NCBI GenBank assembly: GCA_029706075.1 | Contig: JAINUG010000052.1 | Span: 3,437,498-3,501,497, forward strand | DNA from: Aldrovandia affinis | Taxonomy: Eukaryota > Chordata > Actinopteri > Notacanthiformes > Halosauridae | Length of the DNA: 64,000 nucleotides | Reading direction: 5' to 3' | Part shown: positions 55,230 to 64,000 of the stretch, piece after piece | How positions within the stretch are numbered: position 1 is the stretch's first letter | How the letters are laid out: every line of letters begins with the position of its first letter | Made by a program: the position numbers and the translations under genes | The notes under the pieces: generated by a model | The model's database searches: none | The model's input: only the letters and a program-made list of their open reading frames with translations | Told to the model about the DNA's origin: nothing

Positions 55230-55665
55230 CGTCCGTGGTAGAATTCCGTCGAGGAAGAGGCAGATAAATTCGGCCTGGAAATAATGTCTCGCCCCTGAGG
55301 AGCAAACTTTGAAGTTGCAGGTGCCTCCAAAACTGATCCTGATTCCTGTTCAAGATCTATGAATGTCTTGATGTTAACCGCATTATAAAGGTCACCAAGT
55401 GTGCAAATCCCCTTCTGTAACCACACCTTCCAAATGAAGGGTGATTGAGCTATACATCATTTCTTGTTCCACCATATGTTGGAGGAGTGACTCAAGAACG
55501 GGTTGAAGTTAAATAACGTTGAGATGCGTTGCCAAACCCATTGAATATGCGAGAATATGGGGTGACTGCAAGCTCTAGGTGGTAAAGTGGCAGACACACA
55601 AAGAGGAGGAGGGAGGAGGGTCACACACATGATTTTCTATTGTAAACCAAGGTGGAGCACATTCA
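55230..55665 (-). repeat. 436-bp inverted repeat, right arm
   Basis: The partner of 54468-54903. This arm is continuous with the LINE body on its right, so it is probably the original copy. The left arm is the inverted duplicate. Confidence 0.92.
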
Positions 55666-58370
55666 GGGGGCAAGGACCACTGGGCCAGGTGTCTTAGGCA
55701 AAAGGCATAGTGGTACAAAAGCAGGTTGGGTATTCGGAGTCCGCCTTGGTCCACCGTTCTCTGTAATTTCTGTAGACGCATTACAGGGCACTTGCCATTC
55801 CATAAAAAAATATTGCATAGTTTGTTAAACTGGTGAAAATACTTTAAAGGAATGTTTACTGGCAAGGTCTGTAGAATATAGTTATATTTTGGGACCAGGG
55901 TCATTTTTAATACATTTGCTTTACCCCAGAGAGAGAGAAAGAGGAGAGACCACCTATCGATATCCAATTTAAAGCGGTCCAGAAGAGGTTCTAAAGTAAC
56001 TTTAGTTAGGTCAGACAACAGGGTGGAAATAAAATACCAAGATACTTTATACCCTTTGCTGGCCAATTAAAGCAACCTGCCTGAAAGAGGGTCCTGGGGC
56101 AATAAGAGGTAAGGGGAAGAGCCTCACACTTAGACCAGTTGATCTTGTAGCCTGAATACTTAGAGAACAAGTCAATAGTAGAGAGGAGAGATGGGACTGA
56201 TTTTGCTGGGTCAGAGACATACAAAAGAGGGCCTCCCGCGTTGTCTAGTGGTTTCAACGTCTGACGCTGGCCACGGCGACCGGGGTTCGATTCCCCGTCA
56301 CGCCAGAGTCGGCTCTGGCCGGGAGTGCCACTGGGCGGCAATTAGCTATCTGCCCCAGGGAGGGGGGAGGGAAGCCGACACAGTTGGATGGCCGCAGCGA
56401 GTGGCTCTAAGGCCAGCGCGAAGAGCAGAGGGGACAACAGGCATTCCTGCCGGGTGCCCCGTCCCAGACGGAAATAAGGTGAGATAGTGCCATTGCTGAC
56501 CACCACAGCTTTAGGTTCCTTATACAGCAAACCAATCCATTTAATGAATGTTCTACCAAATCCGAATGACTCGAGGGTGAGAAGCAAGTACTGCCACTAG
56601 ACCCTGTCTAAAGCCTTTTCAGCATCCAGGGGCAGGGCCGCCATGGGCGAACTCTCATCGTGTACAGACCACATGATGTTGAGAAAGCGCCTGATGTTAT
56701 CGGCAGAATGACGATGGCAGATGAATCTGACCTGGTCTGGGTGGATTAGAAAGGAAATCATTTTGTTCAGTCTGTTGGCTAAGATTTTAGCCAGTATTTT
56801 AACATCACAATTAATTAGGGATATGGGTCTATAGCTTTTACAGTCACATGCATCCTTTTCTTTCTTTAAAATGAGCGAAATGAGAGCTTGATACAAGGTT
56901 GGGGGGAGGGAGCCATGTTCCAGGGAGTCAGAATACATATTCAATATCATGGGAGCTAACTCTGCCGCACAGAGCTTGTAAAACTCAGCTATAAAGCCAT
57001 CAGGGCCGGGAGCCTTTCCCGACGGCAGATTATGAATTGTATCTATAACTTCGTCCTCCGTTATAGGGGCTTCTAGCATTTCATTTTGCTCCCTGGATAG
57101 AGTAGGTAAATTGACTTTATTTAAAAAAGCCTTGGCCTCGTGACTCTCCGTTGCTGACTTGGAGGTATACAAGTTTTCGTAGAAATCTCTAAATGTTTGG
57201 TTTATATCTACAGAGGAGGTCTTCAGAGAGCCCTGCTGGTCCCGAATAGCAGGTATAGTACTAGGAGAGATATGTGAAAAGATAAATTCCAATTACCTTG
57301 TGTAATATGGCAAATAAAGTAAGTATATTAAGAGATTCCTTTTGTTTTATATATCTCGCAAGTAATTTCCCACTTCCCGGCTTTTTCCTCCCTCCTCAAA
57401 ATATTTCTCTCTCGCTCTGAAAAGGGAAAATTCCACTTTTGGGGTGAGGAGTGTGTTGAATTCGTATTTTAACTGTGTTAAATGTCATAAATTATTGCTG
57501 GACATATTTTGTTTGAATGCGTTTTCAGCTAAATTAATTCATTTTTCTAGATCTAAATGTTTTTTCACACTCTCCTTTTTCTTGCAGGAAGCATACTGGA
57601 TTATGTAGCCCCTAGTTAAAGCTTTTAGGGCCTCCCATGCTACCCCTGAAGAAGGAGCAGAGGGAAGGTTAATGTCTTTGTAGATTTTAATTTGGGTTCT
57701 TAATTGTTCTTTGAAAGTGGCGTCCAACAGTAGACCGGAATTGAGCCTCCATCAGTGTGATTTACTAGTTTCCGAAAAAGGAACTACACAGAGCCACCGA
57801 GGCATGATCAGACACTACTACATTGCCAATTGTGCAGGAAAGTGATGAAGAAATTAAAGACTTGGAGATCAAAAAAAATCTATTCTGGTGAAAATATTAT
57901 CAGGGGGAGAGTAGAATGTGTAGTCACGGGTTACCGTTAGAAGTCGCCAAATGTCCACTAGTCCCAACGCCTTACAAACAGCACTCAGGGCACCAACTGA
58001 TCTTTGGGGACGAGTAGTGGGAGGTTTGCTGAGATCCAGTATTGGGTCAACAACCTGGTTAAGGTCACCACCCAGTATGATTGGGTAATCACCCATTGTG
58101 CTAAGTCTATGTTCCAAGTCTCCAAAGAATGCCGTGTCATCTGTATTAGGTGCGGACATGTTCGCTAATATCACCCTCTGTCCCTGTAACTCAGCTAAGA
58201 TGATAATAATTCACCCATTGCTGTCCCGACACTTTCTGATGCATTTAAAGGGAAAATATTTGCTAATTAGAATTATAACCCCTCTGCTCTTGCTGGACCC
58301 CGGCGAGGCATACACGTCCCACCTAATCCCTGCAGTTTTTGCTACTCCACATCGGATAAGTGGCTTTCCT
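55575..58370 (-). pseudogene. LINE ORF2 (endonuclease-reverse transcriptase), broken
   Basis: Endonuclease pieces come first: YASPGSSKSRGVIILI-like sequence near 58250-58330, then MILANMSAPNTDDTAFFGDL and YPIILGGDLNQVVDPILDLS (57869-58174). The reverse transcriptase begins at 57292 with VIDTIHNLPSGKAPGPDGFI, YRPISLINCDVKILAKILAN and DQVRFICHRHSADNIRRFLN. It then runs through YFRLGRGTRQECLLSPLLFA (56342-56587). A SINE sits there; after it LLYVSDPAKSVPSLLSTIDL continues, and the YADD active-site motif before it is gone. The thumb/C-terminal part (55575-56066) has WSLLFLSLWGKANVLKMTLV and CNIFLWNGKCPVMRL. Several frame changes. Confidence 0.9.
56229..56382 (+). mobile_element. SINE, type II, inserted in LINE ORF2
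   Basis: Head GGGCCTCCCGCGTTGTCTAG, B box GGTTCGATTCC and the following GGGAGTGCCACTGGGCGGCA are present. It stops at about GAAGCCGACACAG, where LINE sequence resumes. It replaces the YADD region of the reverse transcriptase. Confidence 0.88.
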
Positions 58371-59233
58371 GAATAAAGATAATACCTGGTCTTGTCTGCT
58401 TGATCAACAAAATATTTTTTTTCCTTTTGGTTACCTGGTTCAGACCTTCCACATGGTGAAGCTCAATCCCCCTGCCTTCCTATCAGGTTGCATTGTTAAT
58501 GTTGAAGTTATGTTGTAGCCAGCACATCTCTACAATAAGTGAAAAGGAAAAGAGATACCACCCCCAAGAAAACAAAAAACTAAATTGAATAACAAGGGAG
58601 AAAAGAAAAAGCATGGAAAAGCAAAAAAATATATAAAAAAATAAGGTCCCACCAAAAAACTGGTTGGTGGACAGTGAACAGTTAACTGCAGTCCGTGAAT
58701 CGCTAACAGCAGCCTAAAAGGTAGCACCACACACAGGTAGCAGATCACACAATTTAGCATGTTATCAACCGCATAACATAACTGATTCAAAAAATCTCTC
58801 TAAAAAGCCAAACCTTTTGGATAAACCCGCTTTTGTATATTCCCCTGAGAGAGAGAGAGAACGTAGTAGGGCCCAGTAGCCCAATAAACCAGACAGCATT
58901 CTATTGTAGCTGTGTAAAGTTAACAAAACCTGGTGTATAGTAAGCTGCAGCCCATACCTTATGAACAACAACTTGACTGCCTTAAAGATTTATACATTAA
59001 GCATGCCAATTAAATATGCGGTAAGCTAACAGTAAACATCATAGGGAAACTTACATGATAACATCCAGTGCAGACTAACCTGGCGAAAATAAACACAGAG
59101 TTTTGTGTCAAGTTCGCTGAAGTTGAACGCTGAAGTTTCCCAGAATCCATCCACTGCTCAACGCATTCTCCTCTCCGAATCAAACATAACACAAAGTCCG
59201 CAGCAGGGGAAAAGGCAACCCAGCGCAGTTAGC

Positions 59234-59604
59234 CTACAGAGATTTTATGAACTGTAATGCTCTCTTAGGGTTGTCAAATTGTTGCTTGGTTCCTCCGCCA
59301 GTGGCAAACCACAACACCGCTGGGTAGCTCAGACCGCACTCCACCTGAAAACCTCCGGGAAAGTCCAGACCTAGCAAGGCAGGTACCGTCTCGGTTATAA
59401 AAGCCAAGGCATCCTTCCCCTCACAGCCCTCGGGGAAACCGAAGAAGCTCAAATGATTGCACCGTGATCGGTCTTCCATCTCATCCAGCCTTTGACGGAG
59501 TGATTCCACCTCGGCCGCTGTCGCTGCAGGATTAGCTTTCACCTCTGCTGCTGCATCCTCCAGAAAGTTGAGCCGCCCCTCGACGTCAGAGACATCGGCT
59601 TCTT
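59234..59604 (-). pseudogene. LINE ORF1 fragment
   Basis: VSDVEGRLNFLEDAAAEVKA then EVESLRQRLDEMEDRSRCNH is a coiled coil followed by LSFFGFPEGCEGKDALAFIT, the RRM-like start of L1-type ORF1 proteins. The C-terminus FDNPKRALQFIKSL and stop are present. The middle (VECGLSYPAVLW) shows an internal deletion. The region 58380-59230 between ORF1 and ORF2 has no clear coding frame. Confidence 0.82.
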
Positions 59605-59607
59605 TTT

Positions 59608-59993
59608 TTTTGTCAATTTTTTTATTTTTTAAGAATTTGTTTCCGATTTTATCCCATTTTTCTCCCAATTTAGTAACCAATTACACCCTCTCATTTTCTT
59701 GTCAATCCCCCTCTCGTCTTGTGAGTTCGCTGCCATAGCCCTGTGACCGGCAGTGACAAAGGTGAGGCATTGTCTCCTCCAAGACGGCACTCGCCAAGCC
59801 GTCGACTATAACTCCGGTACTCCAAAGCCACTCCTATACGCAGCGAACTCATGTTGGCTTCCCTCCCCCCTCCCTGGGGCGGACAGCCAATTGCTGCCCC
59901 CTAGTGGCACTCCCGGCCAGAGCCGACACTAGCACGCCGGTGGAATCGAACCCCGGTCGAACGTTGTCACCGCTAGACAACTCGGGAGGCGCC
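59608..59993 (-). mobile_element. SINE, type II, with tail
   Basis: On the minus strand, the head GGCGCCTCCCGAGTTGTCTA, B box GGTTCGATTCC, GC-rich body, then TTGGTTACTAAATTGGGAGA and an A-rich tail reaching the LINE ORF1 at 59607. Corresponds to the truncated copy at 53263-53502. Confidence 0.9.
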
Positions 59994-60700
59994 TCAAACA
60001 CACTGCTTCTACATAACTTTCAATAATAATTGCAAATCTTTTTGCTACAAATGTAACGTAAGTAACACCCCTTTTCCACATGAAATCCACAACATTGCCG
60101 GGTTCAATTATCCGGGTAAGGTAGTGTTTTTTATCATTCGCATATAGGTCTCCTCTGTTCCGACATGACATGATCGTTCCGGATAGATTAGTCAATGCAG
60201 GATGTATTTATTTAAAGATATTTTTGACGCAGACTTTTCAGTTTGCTAATGATCTGGGCCTTCTGTCTCATTATACCTTGTTTGCGTAGGATGTGTGTTA
60301 TTTTGTCGTAGACCGCAGCATCTCTGACGGCGCCACAGAGCTGTTGGTTAATTTCGTGGTCTGCGCGGATAGACAAAAGATCCCTTGTCTCTGAGTCAGT
60401 CCAATTTCCAGACATGTTGAGTAGCTAAAACAAAGACGCTGCTACTTACCATTAGGAGTTACAATGGATTTTGATGCGGAGGCCATATATTTATCACATT
60501 TTATGACCTTTCAAGTGATAGTGACAAAAGTTACCCATTTCTTAACTATGCATATAGAAGACAAAACTACTGGCAACGTTAAATACTACCCAGCTATCAA
60601 TCACCTACCTAGCTAATGTTCACTATTTGGCAATGTGATTAATTAATACAATGCCCCTATGCTACATAGCTTCCATTTGCATAATGTAACCTGATTTTTA
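59994..60700 (-). repeat. duplicated Myb/SANT-encoding segment, copy 2
   Basis: The match to 53503-54250 continues through the coding part and the noncoding left half of the unit up to about 60695 (CATAATGTAACCTGATTT). Confidence 0.85.
60224..60415 (-). CDS. Myb/SANT-like DNA-binding protein fragment, copy 2
   Basis: MSGNWTDSETRDLLSIRADH then EINQQLCGAVRDAAVYDKIT and HILRKQGIMRQKAQIISKLK, ending SLRQKYL. This copy keeps KL-SLRQKY, closer to the family end (KKLKKDYR-type) than copy 1. The two copies differ by only a few residues, although both stop soon after. A second exon could be the frame at 59990-60195. Confidence 0.62.
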
Positions 60701-60882
60701 TATTGCAGTGATTTGCTATCAGATAGATGGATGTGAAGTTAGGAATATAGCCTCTATAAACAAGCGTCAGTAGCTAGCTGGATGTGAAATGCTAGTTCGC
60801 TAACTCATGATTTAAATTGTTCAAATAGTCATTTAAATGTTTGGTTTGATCATTTAACTAGCTAGCGCATTAACATAACTTA
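60701..60882. other. short unassigned stretch
   Basis: Contains repeated TAGCTAG words; nothing recognised. Confidence 0.4.
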
Positions 60883-62095
60883 TTGTATATAGCCACAACA
60901 TTAAAACCACCTGCCTAATATTGTGTAGGTCCCGCTCATGCCACCAAAACAGCTCTGACCCGTCGAGGCATGGACTCCACAAGACCTCTGAAGGTGTCCT
61001 GTGGTATCTGGCACCAAGACGTTAGCAGGAGTTCCTTTAAGTCCTGTAAGATGAGGTGATGCCTCCATGGATCGGACTTGTTGGTCCAGCACATCCCACA
61101 GATGCTCGATCAGATTGAGATCTGGGGAATTGAGGCCAAGTCAACACCTTGAACTCTTTGTCATGTTCCTCAAACCTTTCCTGAACAATTTTTGCAGTGT
61201 GGCAGGGCGCATTATCCTGCTGAAAGAGGCCACTGCCATCAGGGAATACCGTTGCCATGAAGGGGTGTACTTGGTCTGCAACAATGTTTAGGTAGGTGGT
61301 ACGTGTCAAAGTAACATCCACATGGATGCCAGGACCCAAGGTTTCCCAGCAGAACATTGCCCAGAGCATCACACTGCCTCCTCCGGCTTGCCTTCTTCAT
61401 ATAGTGCATCCTGATGCCATCTCTTCCCCAGGTAAACGACGCACATGCACCCGGCCATCCACATGATGTAAAAGAAAACGTGATTCATCAGACCAGCCCA
61501 CCTTCTTCCATTGCTCCATGGTCCAGTTCTGACACTCATGTGCCCATTGTAGGTGCTTTCGGCGGTGGACAGGGGTCAGCATGGGCACTGTGACCGGTCT
61601 GCAGCTACGCTGCCCCATACTCCGCAAGCTGCGATGCACTGTGTGTTCTGACACAGTTCTATCATAGCCAGCATTAACTTTTTCAGCAATTTCTGCTACA
61701 GTAGCTCTTCTGTGGGATCGGACCATACACTTCCCACGTGCATCAATGAGCCTTGGGCGCCGATGACCCTGTCGCCGGTTCACTGGTTCATCGGTTGTCC
61801 TTCCTTGGACCACTTTTGGTAGGTACTAACCACTGCATACCGGGAACACCCCACAAGACCTGCCGTTTTGGAGATGCTCTGACCCAGTCGTCTAGCTATC
61901 ACAATTCGGCCCTTGTCAAGGTCGCTCAGATCCTTACGCTTGCCCATTTTTCCTGCTTCCAACACATCAACTTCAAGAACTGACTGTTCACTTGCTGCCT
62001 AATATATCCCAGCCCTTGACAGGTGCCATTGTAACGAGATGATCAATGTTATTCACTTCACCTGTTAGTGGTTTTAATGTTGTGACTGATCGGTG
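60883..62095 (-). mobile_element. Tc1-like element, end-to-end with the next
   Basis: The right end, read inward, is CACCGATCAGTCACAACATT then AAAACCACTAACAGGTG. The left end has GCCACAACATTAAAACCACC, with a worn outer part. TA at 62096-62097 is shared with the following element. Confidence 0.87.
61037..61965 (-). pseudogene. Tc1-like transposase, three pieces
   Basis: [20 protein letters not shown] then [20 protein letters not shown] is the helix-turn-helix (61780-61965). The next frame (61397-61813) has NRRQGHRRPRL and NWTMEQWKKVGWSDESRFLL (first Asp). A third (61037-61372) has GLFQQDNAPCHTAKIVQERF (second Asp), but the SPDLNPIE block is broken to PRSQSDRASV. It is inactive. Confidence 0.87.
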
Positions 62096-62097
62096 TA

Positions 62098-63414
62098 CAC
62101 ACTACCGGTTACGCAGTTTAATGTTTCAATGTACTCTAAAATTAAAGCATAGAACAAATAAACAATTGGAGATAAACAAGAAATCATGGAATCGTTTTGT
62201 TTAACAAAATTTTATCTCGATTTTTGACTCAAAGCAGCCACCCTTTGCAGATATAACAGCCGAACACACTCGTGGCATTCTTTCTACAAATCAAATATTG
62301 TTCGGAAAGTTCTTCCCAATACTGTTGCATAGGTTCCCACAAAAGTGTTGCACTTGCTTTGACCCTTCTGTCCAAATCATCCCAAACCAGCTTGATGGGG
62401 TTTAAATCTGGAGACTGTGCTGGCCATTCCATGATTTGTAGCCTACCGTCTTGTTCTTTTCTTCTAAGGTAGTTCTGACATAGCCTGGAGGTATGTTTTG
62501 GGTCATTATCTTGCTGTAGGATGAACCCCTGACCAACCAGGCGCAGACCAGAGGGTATTGCATGGCGCTGCAAAATGCTGTGATAGCCCTTTTGCTTCAG
62601 GGTGCCAGTCACTCTGTGCAAGTCGCCGACTCTGAATCCAGCAAAAGAGCCCCAGACCATCACGCTTCCTCCTCCATGTTTGACAGTTGGTGTCACACAC
62701 TGAGGAACCATCCTTTCGTCTACTCGACGGCGTACAAAAACCCTGCGTGATGAACCGAAGATTTACATTTTTGATTAATCGGTCCATAAGACCTTCTTCC
62801 AGTCTTCAGTAGTCCACTGGCGGTGCTTCATGGCCCAGGCAAGCCTCTTTTTCTTATTTTGCCATCTTAGCAATGGCTTTCTTACTGCCACTTGACCTGT
62901 CAAACCTGCAGCCCAAAGTCTTCTCTTCACAGTTGAAACTGAGACTTCTTTACTTTGACCAGTGTTAAGCTGTGCTTGAAGCTGTTGTCCTGTGAGCCGC
63001 CTATCACGCAAGCTGTTGACTCTCAGAAACTTGTCTTCTGATTTTGTTGTGGCTTTGGGTCTGCCAGACCTCTTCATGTCAGAGTTTCCTCCAGTTTCCA
63101 AGTGCCTTTTGATGGTGTAGGAAACTGTACTCACTGACACCTTGGCCTTCTTTGCCATTTCTCTAAAGGAAAGACCCACACTTTTCAGGGTTATAATGGT
63201 CTGTCGGTCTTCCTTTGTTAATTGCCTTTTTCTCGCCATTATGATAGCAGTATACTACTTCCTGCAGCGCAATATTGTCCAAATAATGCTTCAATAATTT
63301 TTCAGTTTTCCGCTTACCTTTGTACCATTTCAGGTTATTCACTGGACTTGAACTGCTTACATTTCAGTAAAAACTGGAAAAATGGGGGTGTTCTAAAACT
63401 TTTGACCGGTAGTG
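62098..63414 (-). mobile_element. Tc1-like element, family of 52266
   Basis: The right end read inward is CACTACCGGTCAAAAGTTTT; TA at 63415-63416. The left end CACTACCGGTT is directly followed by ACGCAGTTTAATGTTTCAAT, so about 50 bp of the left inverted repeat are deleted compared with the copy at 52266. Confidence 0.9.
62229..63239 (-). pseudogene. Tc1-like transposase, best preserved copy, two breaks
   Basis: MARKRQLTKEDRQTIITLKS then REMAKKAKVSVSTVSYTIKR and MKRSGRPKATTKSE is an intact N-terminal half (155 residues), up to TTEDWKKVLWTD with the first Asp. A stop or slip follows at about 62775. The second half starts PTVKHGGGSVMVWGSFAGFR and has LQQDNDPKHTSRLCQNYLRR (second Asp). SPDLNPIKLVWDDLDRRVKA carries Lys in place of the catalytic Glu. 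The last 15 residues are shifted. Confidence 0.9.
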
Positions 63415-63416
63415 TA

Positions 63417-64000
63417 TATATTATATTATGAACGGACCATTATCTGGCAATGTAAAACTGTCATAAGTAAGAAGGTTGTAACCGTTTGCGTGCTTTATCC
63501 GGGAATGTTGCTGCTTTTGTTCCCTCTAGAGCCGTGGCGGAAGATTTCCAGAGCAGGATAGATCCTGAGCAAGAAAATTGCCAGAGCGCCTTACACGGAA
63601 AAGCGACTCCGGCTCCTGTTCCCACATGACGCCAACAAACACGAAGAATTACCGAAACAGGTGCATTTGGGAAATGGGTTAGACAAAACTCAATGTACAG
63701 GGACCATACCACATTTCAAATCACTTCTCATGTATTGCAATACATTCTGAGTGGCACAACTATAGTAAGCTATAGCATAGTTTGGCTTGGAATGTAATAT
63801 TATAATAAAGAAACAGTGACTGTGTCAAAAACAAAATTAAATTTGATGCTTCCTCGGTAACCAGGCCACAGATGACTGCAGCAGGGAATTTGTGAGTCAG
63901 AAGTTGATTCCTACATCCAATATATGAGTCAGAGCAAGGAGACAGCGAGTGTGCATTTTGCCTCTTGCATTAACCATTGACTACTGAAAAAAAATTAGGT
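63417..64000. other. window end, intron 1
   Basis: No feature recognised; in particular no first exon of UBE4B (MEELSADE) on the minus strand. Confidence 0.5.

Larger units (their letters stand above)
55230..59607 (-). mobile_element. L1-like LINE, decayed
   Basis: Minus-strand remains of ORF1 (59234-59604) and ORF2 (endonuclease, reverse transcriptase and C-terminal parts) in the order of an L1/Tx1-type fish LINE. The 5' end is cut by a SINE at 59608, and the 3' end coincides with the inverted repeat. No poly(A) tail seen. Confidence 0.88.

Noticed and set aside
58530-58790. 86-codon minus-strand hydrophobic frame (membrane protein?)
   Set aside because: It lies in the noncoding stretch between LINE ORF1 and ORF2 and is rich in Phe/Leu from T-rich sequence.
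59604-59680. LINE ORF1 start at 59680 (MVTKLGEKWDKIGNKF)
   Set aside because: These residues come from the SINE's A-rich tail read on the minus strand, not from the LINE.
33778-64000. search for UBE4B exon 1 (MEELSADE) on the minus strand
   Set aside because: No matching ATG exon with a donor was found by reading; it should lie right of the window.

Overview
The window is vertebrate nuclear DNA, almost certainly from a teleost fish. It holds split exons with GT/AG (and one GC/AG) splice sites. It also holds many Tc1-like transposons of fish-typical families, tRNA-derived SINEs, a V-SINE, several hAT elements, a fish L1-like LINE and ERV-type LTRs. There is no prokaryotic gene structure, and most long open frames are transposase debris.

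The only host gene I can support is UBE4B (ubiquitination factor E4B, a Ufd2-type E3/E4 ligase), on the minus strand. Ten consecutive exons lie at 33558-33777, 14630-14765, 14096-14183, 11853-11994, 11157-11382, 9455-9859, 7716-7778 (candidate), 5386-5527, 4230-4330 and 1980-2094. Reading phases agree at every junction, giving roughly codon 9 to the first part of the Ufd2 core. The first coding exon was not found, so it should lie beyond 64000. The C-terminal Ufd2 core and U-box exons lie left of position 1. Two exons (9455-9859 and 7716-7778) are phase-symmetric cassettes, and the intron just before the larger one has a GC donor followed at once by a (CA)n tract.

Layout: 1-14.8 kb is the exon-dense part with few insertions (one Tc1, two SINEs). 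15-33.5 kb is one large intron packed with nested DNA transposons: Tc1 elements, a 5.6-kb hAT carrying a 2-kb element of unknown type, a chimeric Tc1 pair, and a PIF/Harbinger-like element containing another Tc1. From 33.8 to 64 kb is intron 1, almost all repeats: a hAT holding a Tc1 and a pogo/Tigger-like element, a SINE split by a small endogenous retroviral element that is itself split by a hAT element, a solo LTR inside a Tc1, a LINE with a 436-bp perfectly spaced inverted repeat at its end, and a duplicated Myb/SANT-encoding segment.

The most unusual items are four. First, the 2,037-bp nested element at 20285-22321, with a 9-bp target duplication and repeated GTCACTACCGAAAC motifs. Second, the 436-bp inverted repeat at 54468-55665. 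Third, the three-layer insertion at 45227-49270. Fourth, the in-frame fusion of two Tc1 transposases at 27599-28741. None of the transposon genes looks fully intact. Element boundaries were placed by reading terminal repeats and target-site duplications by eye; family names rest on recalled features and were not checked against a database.
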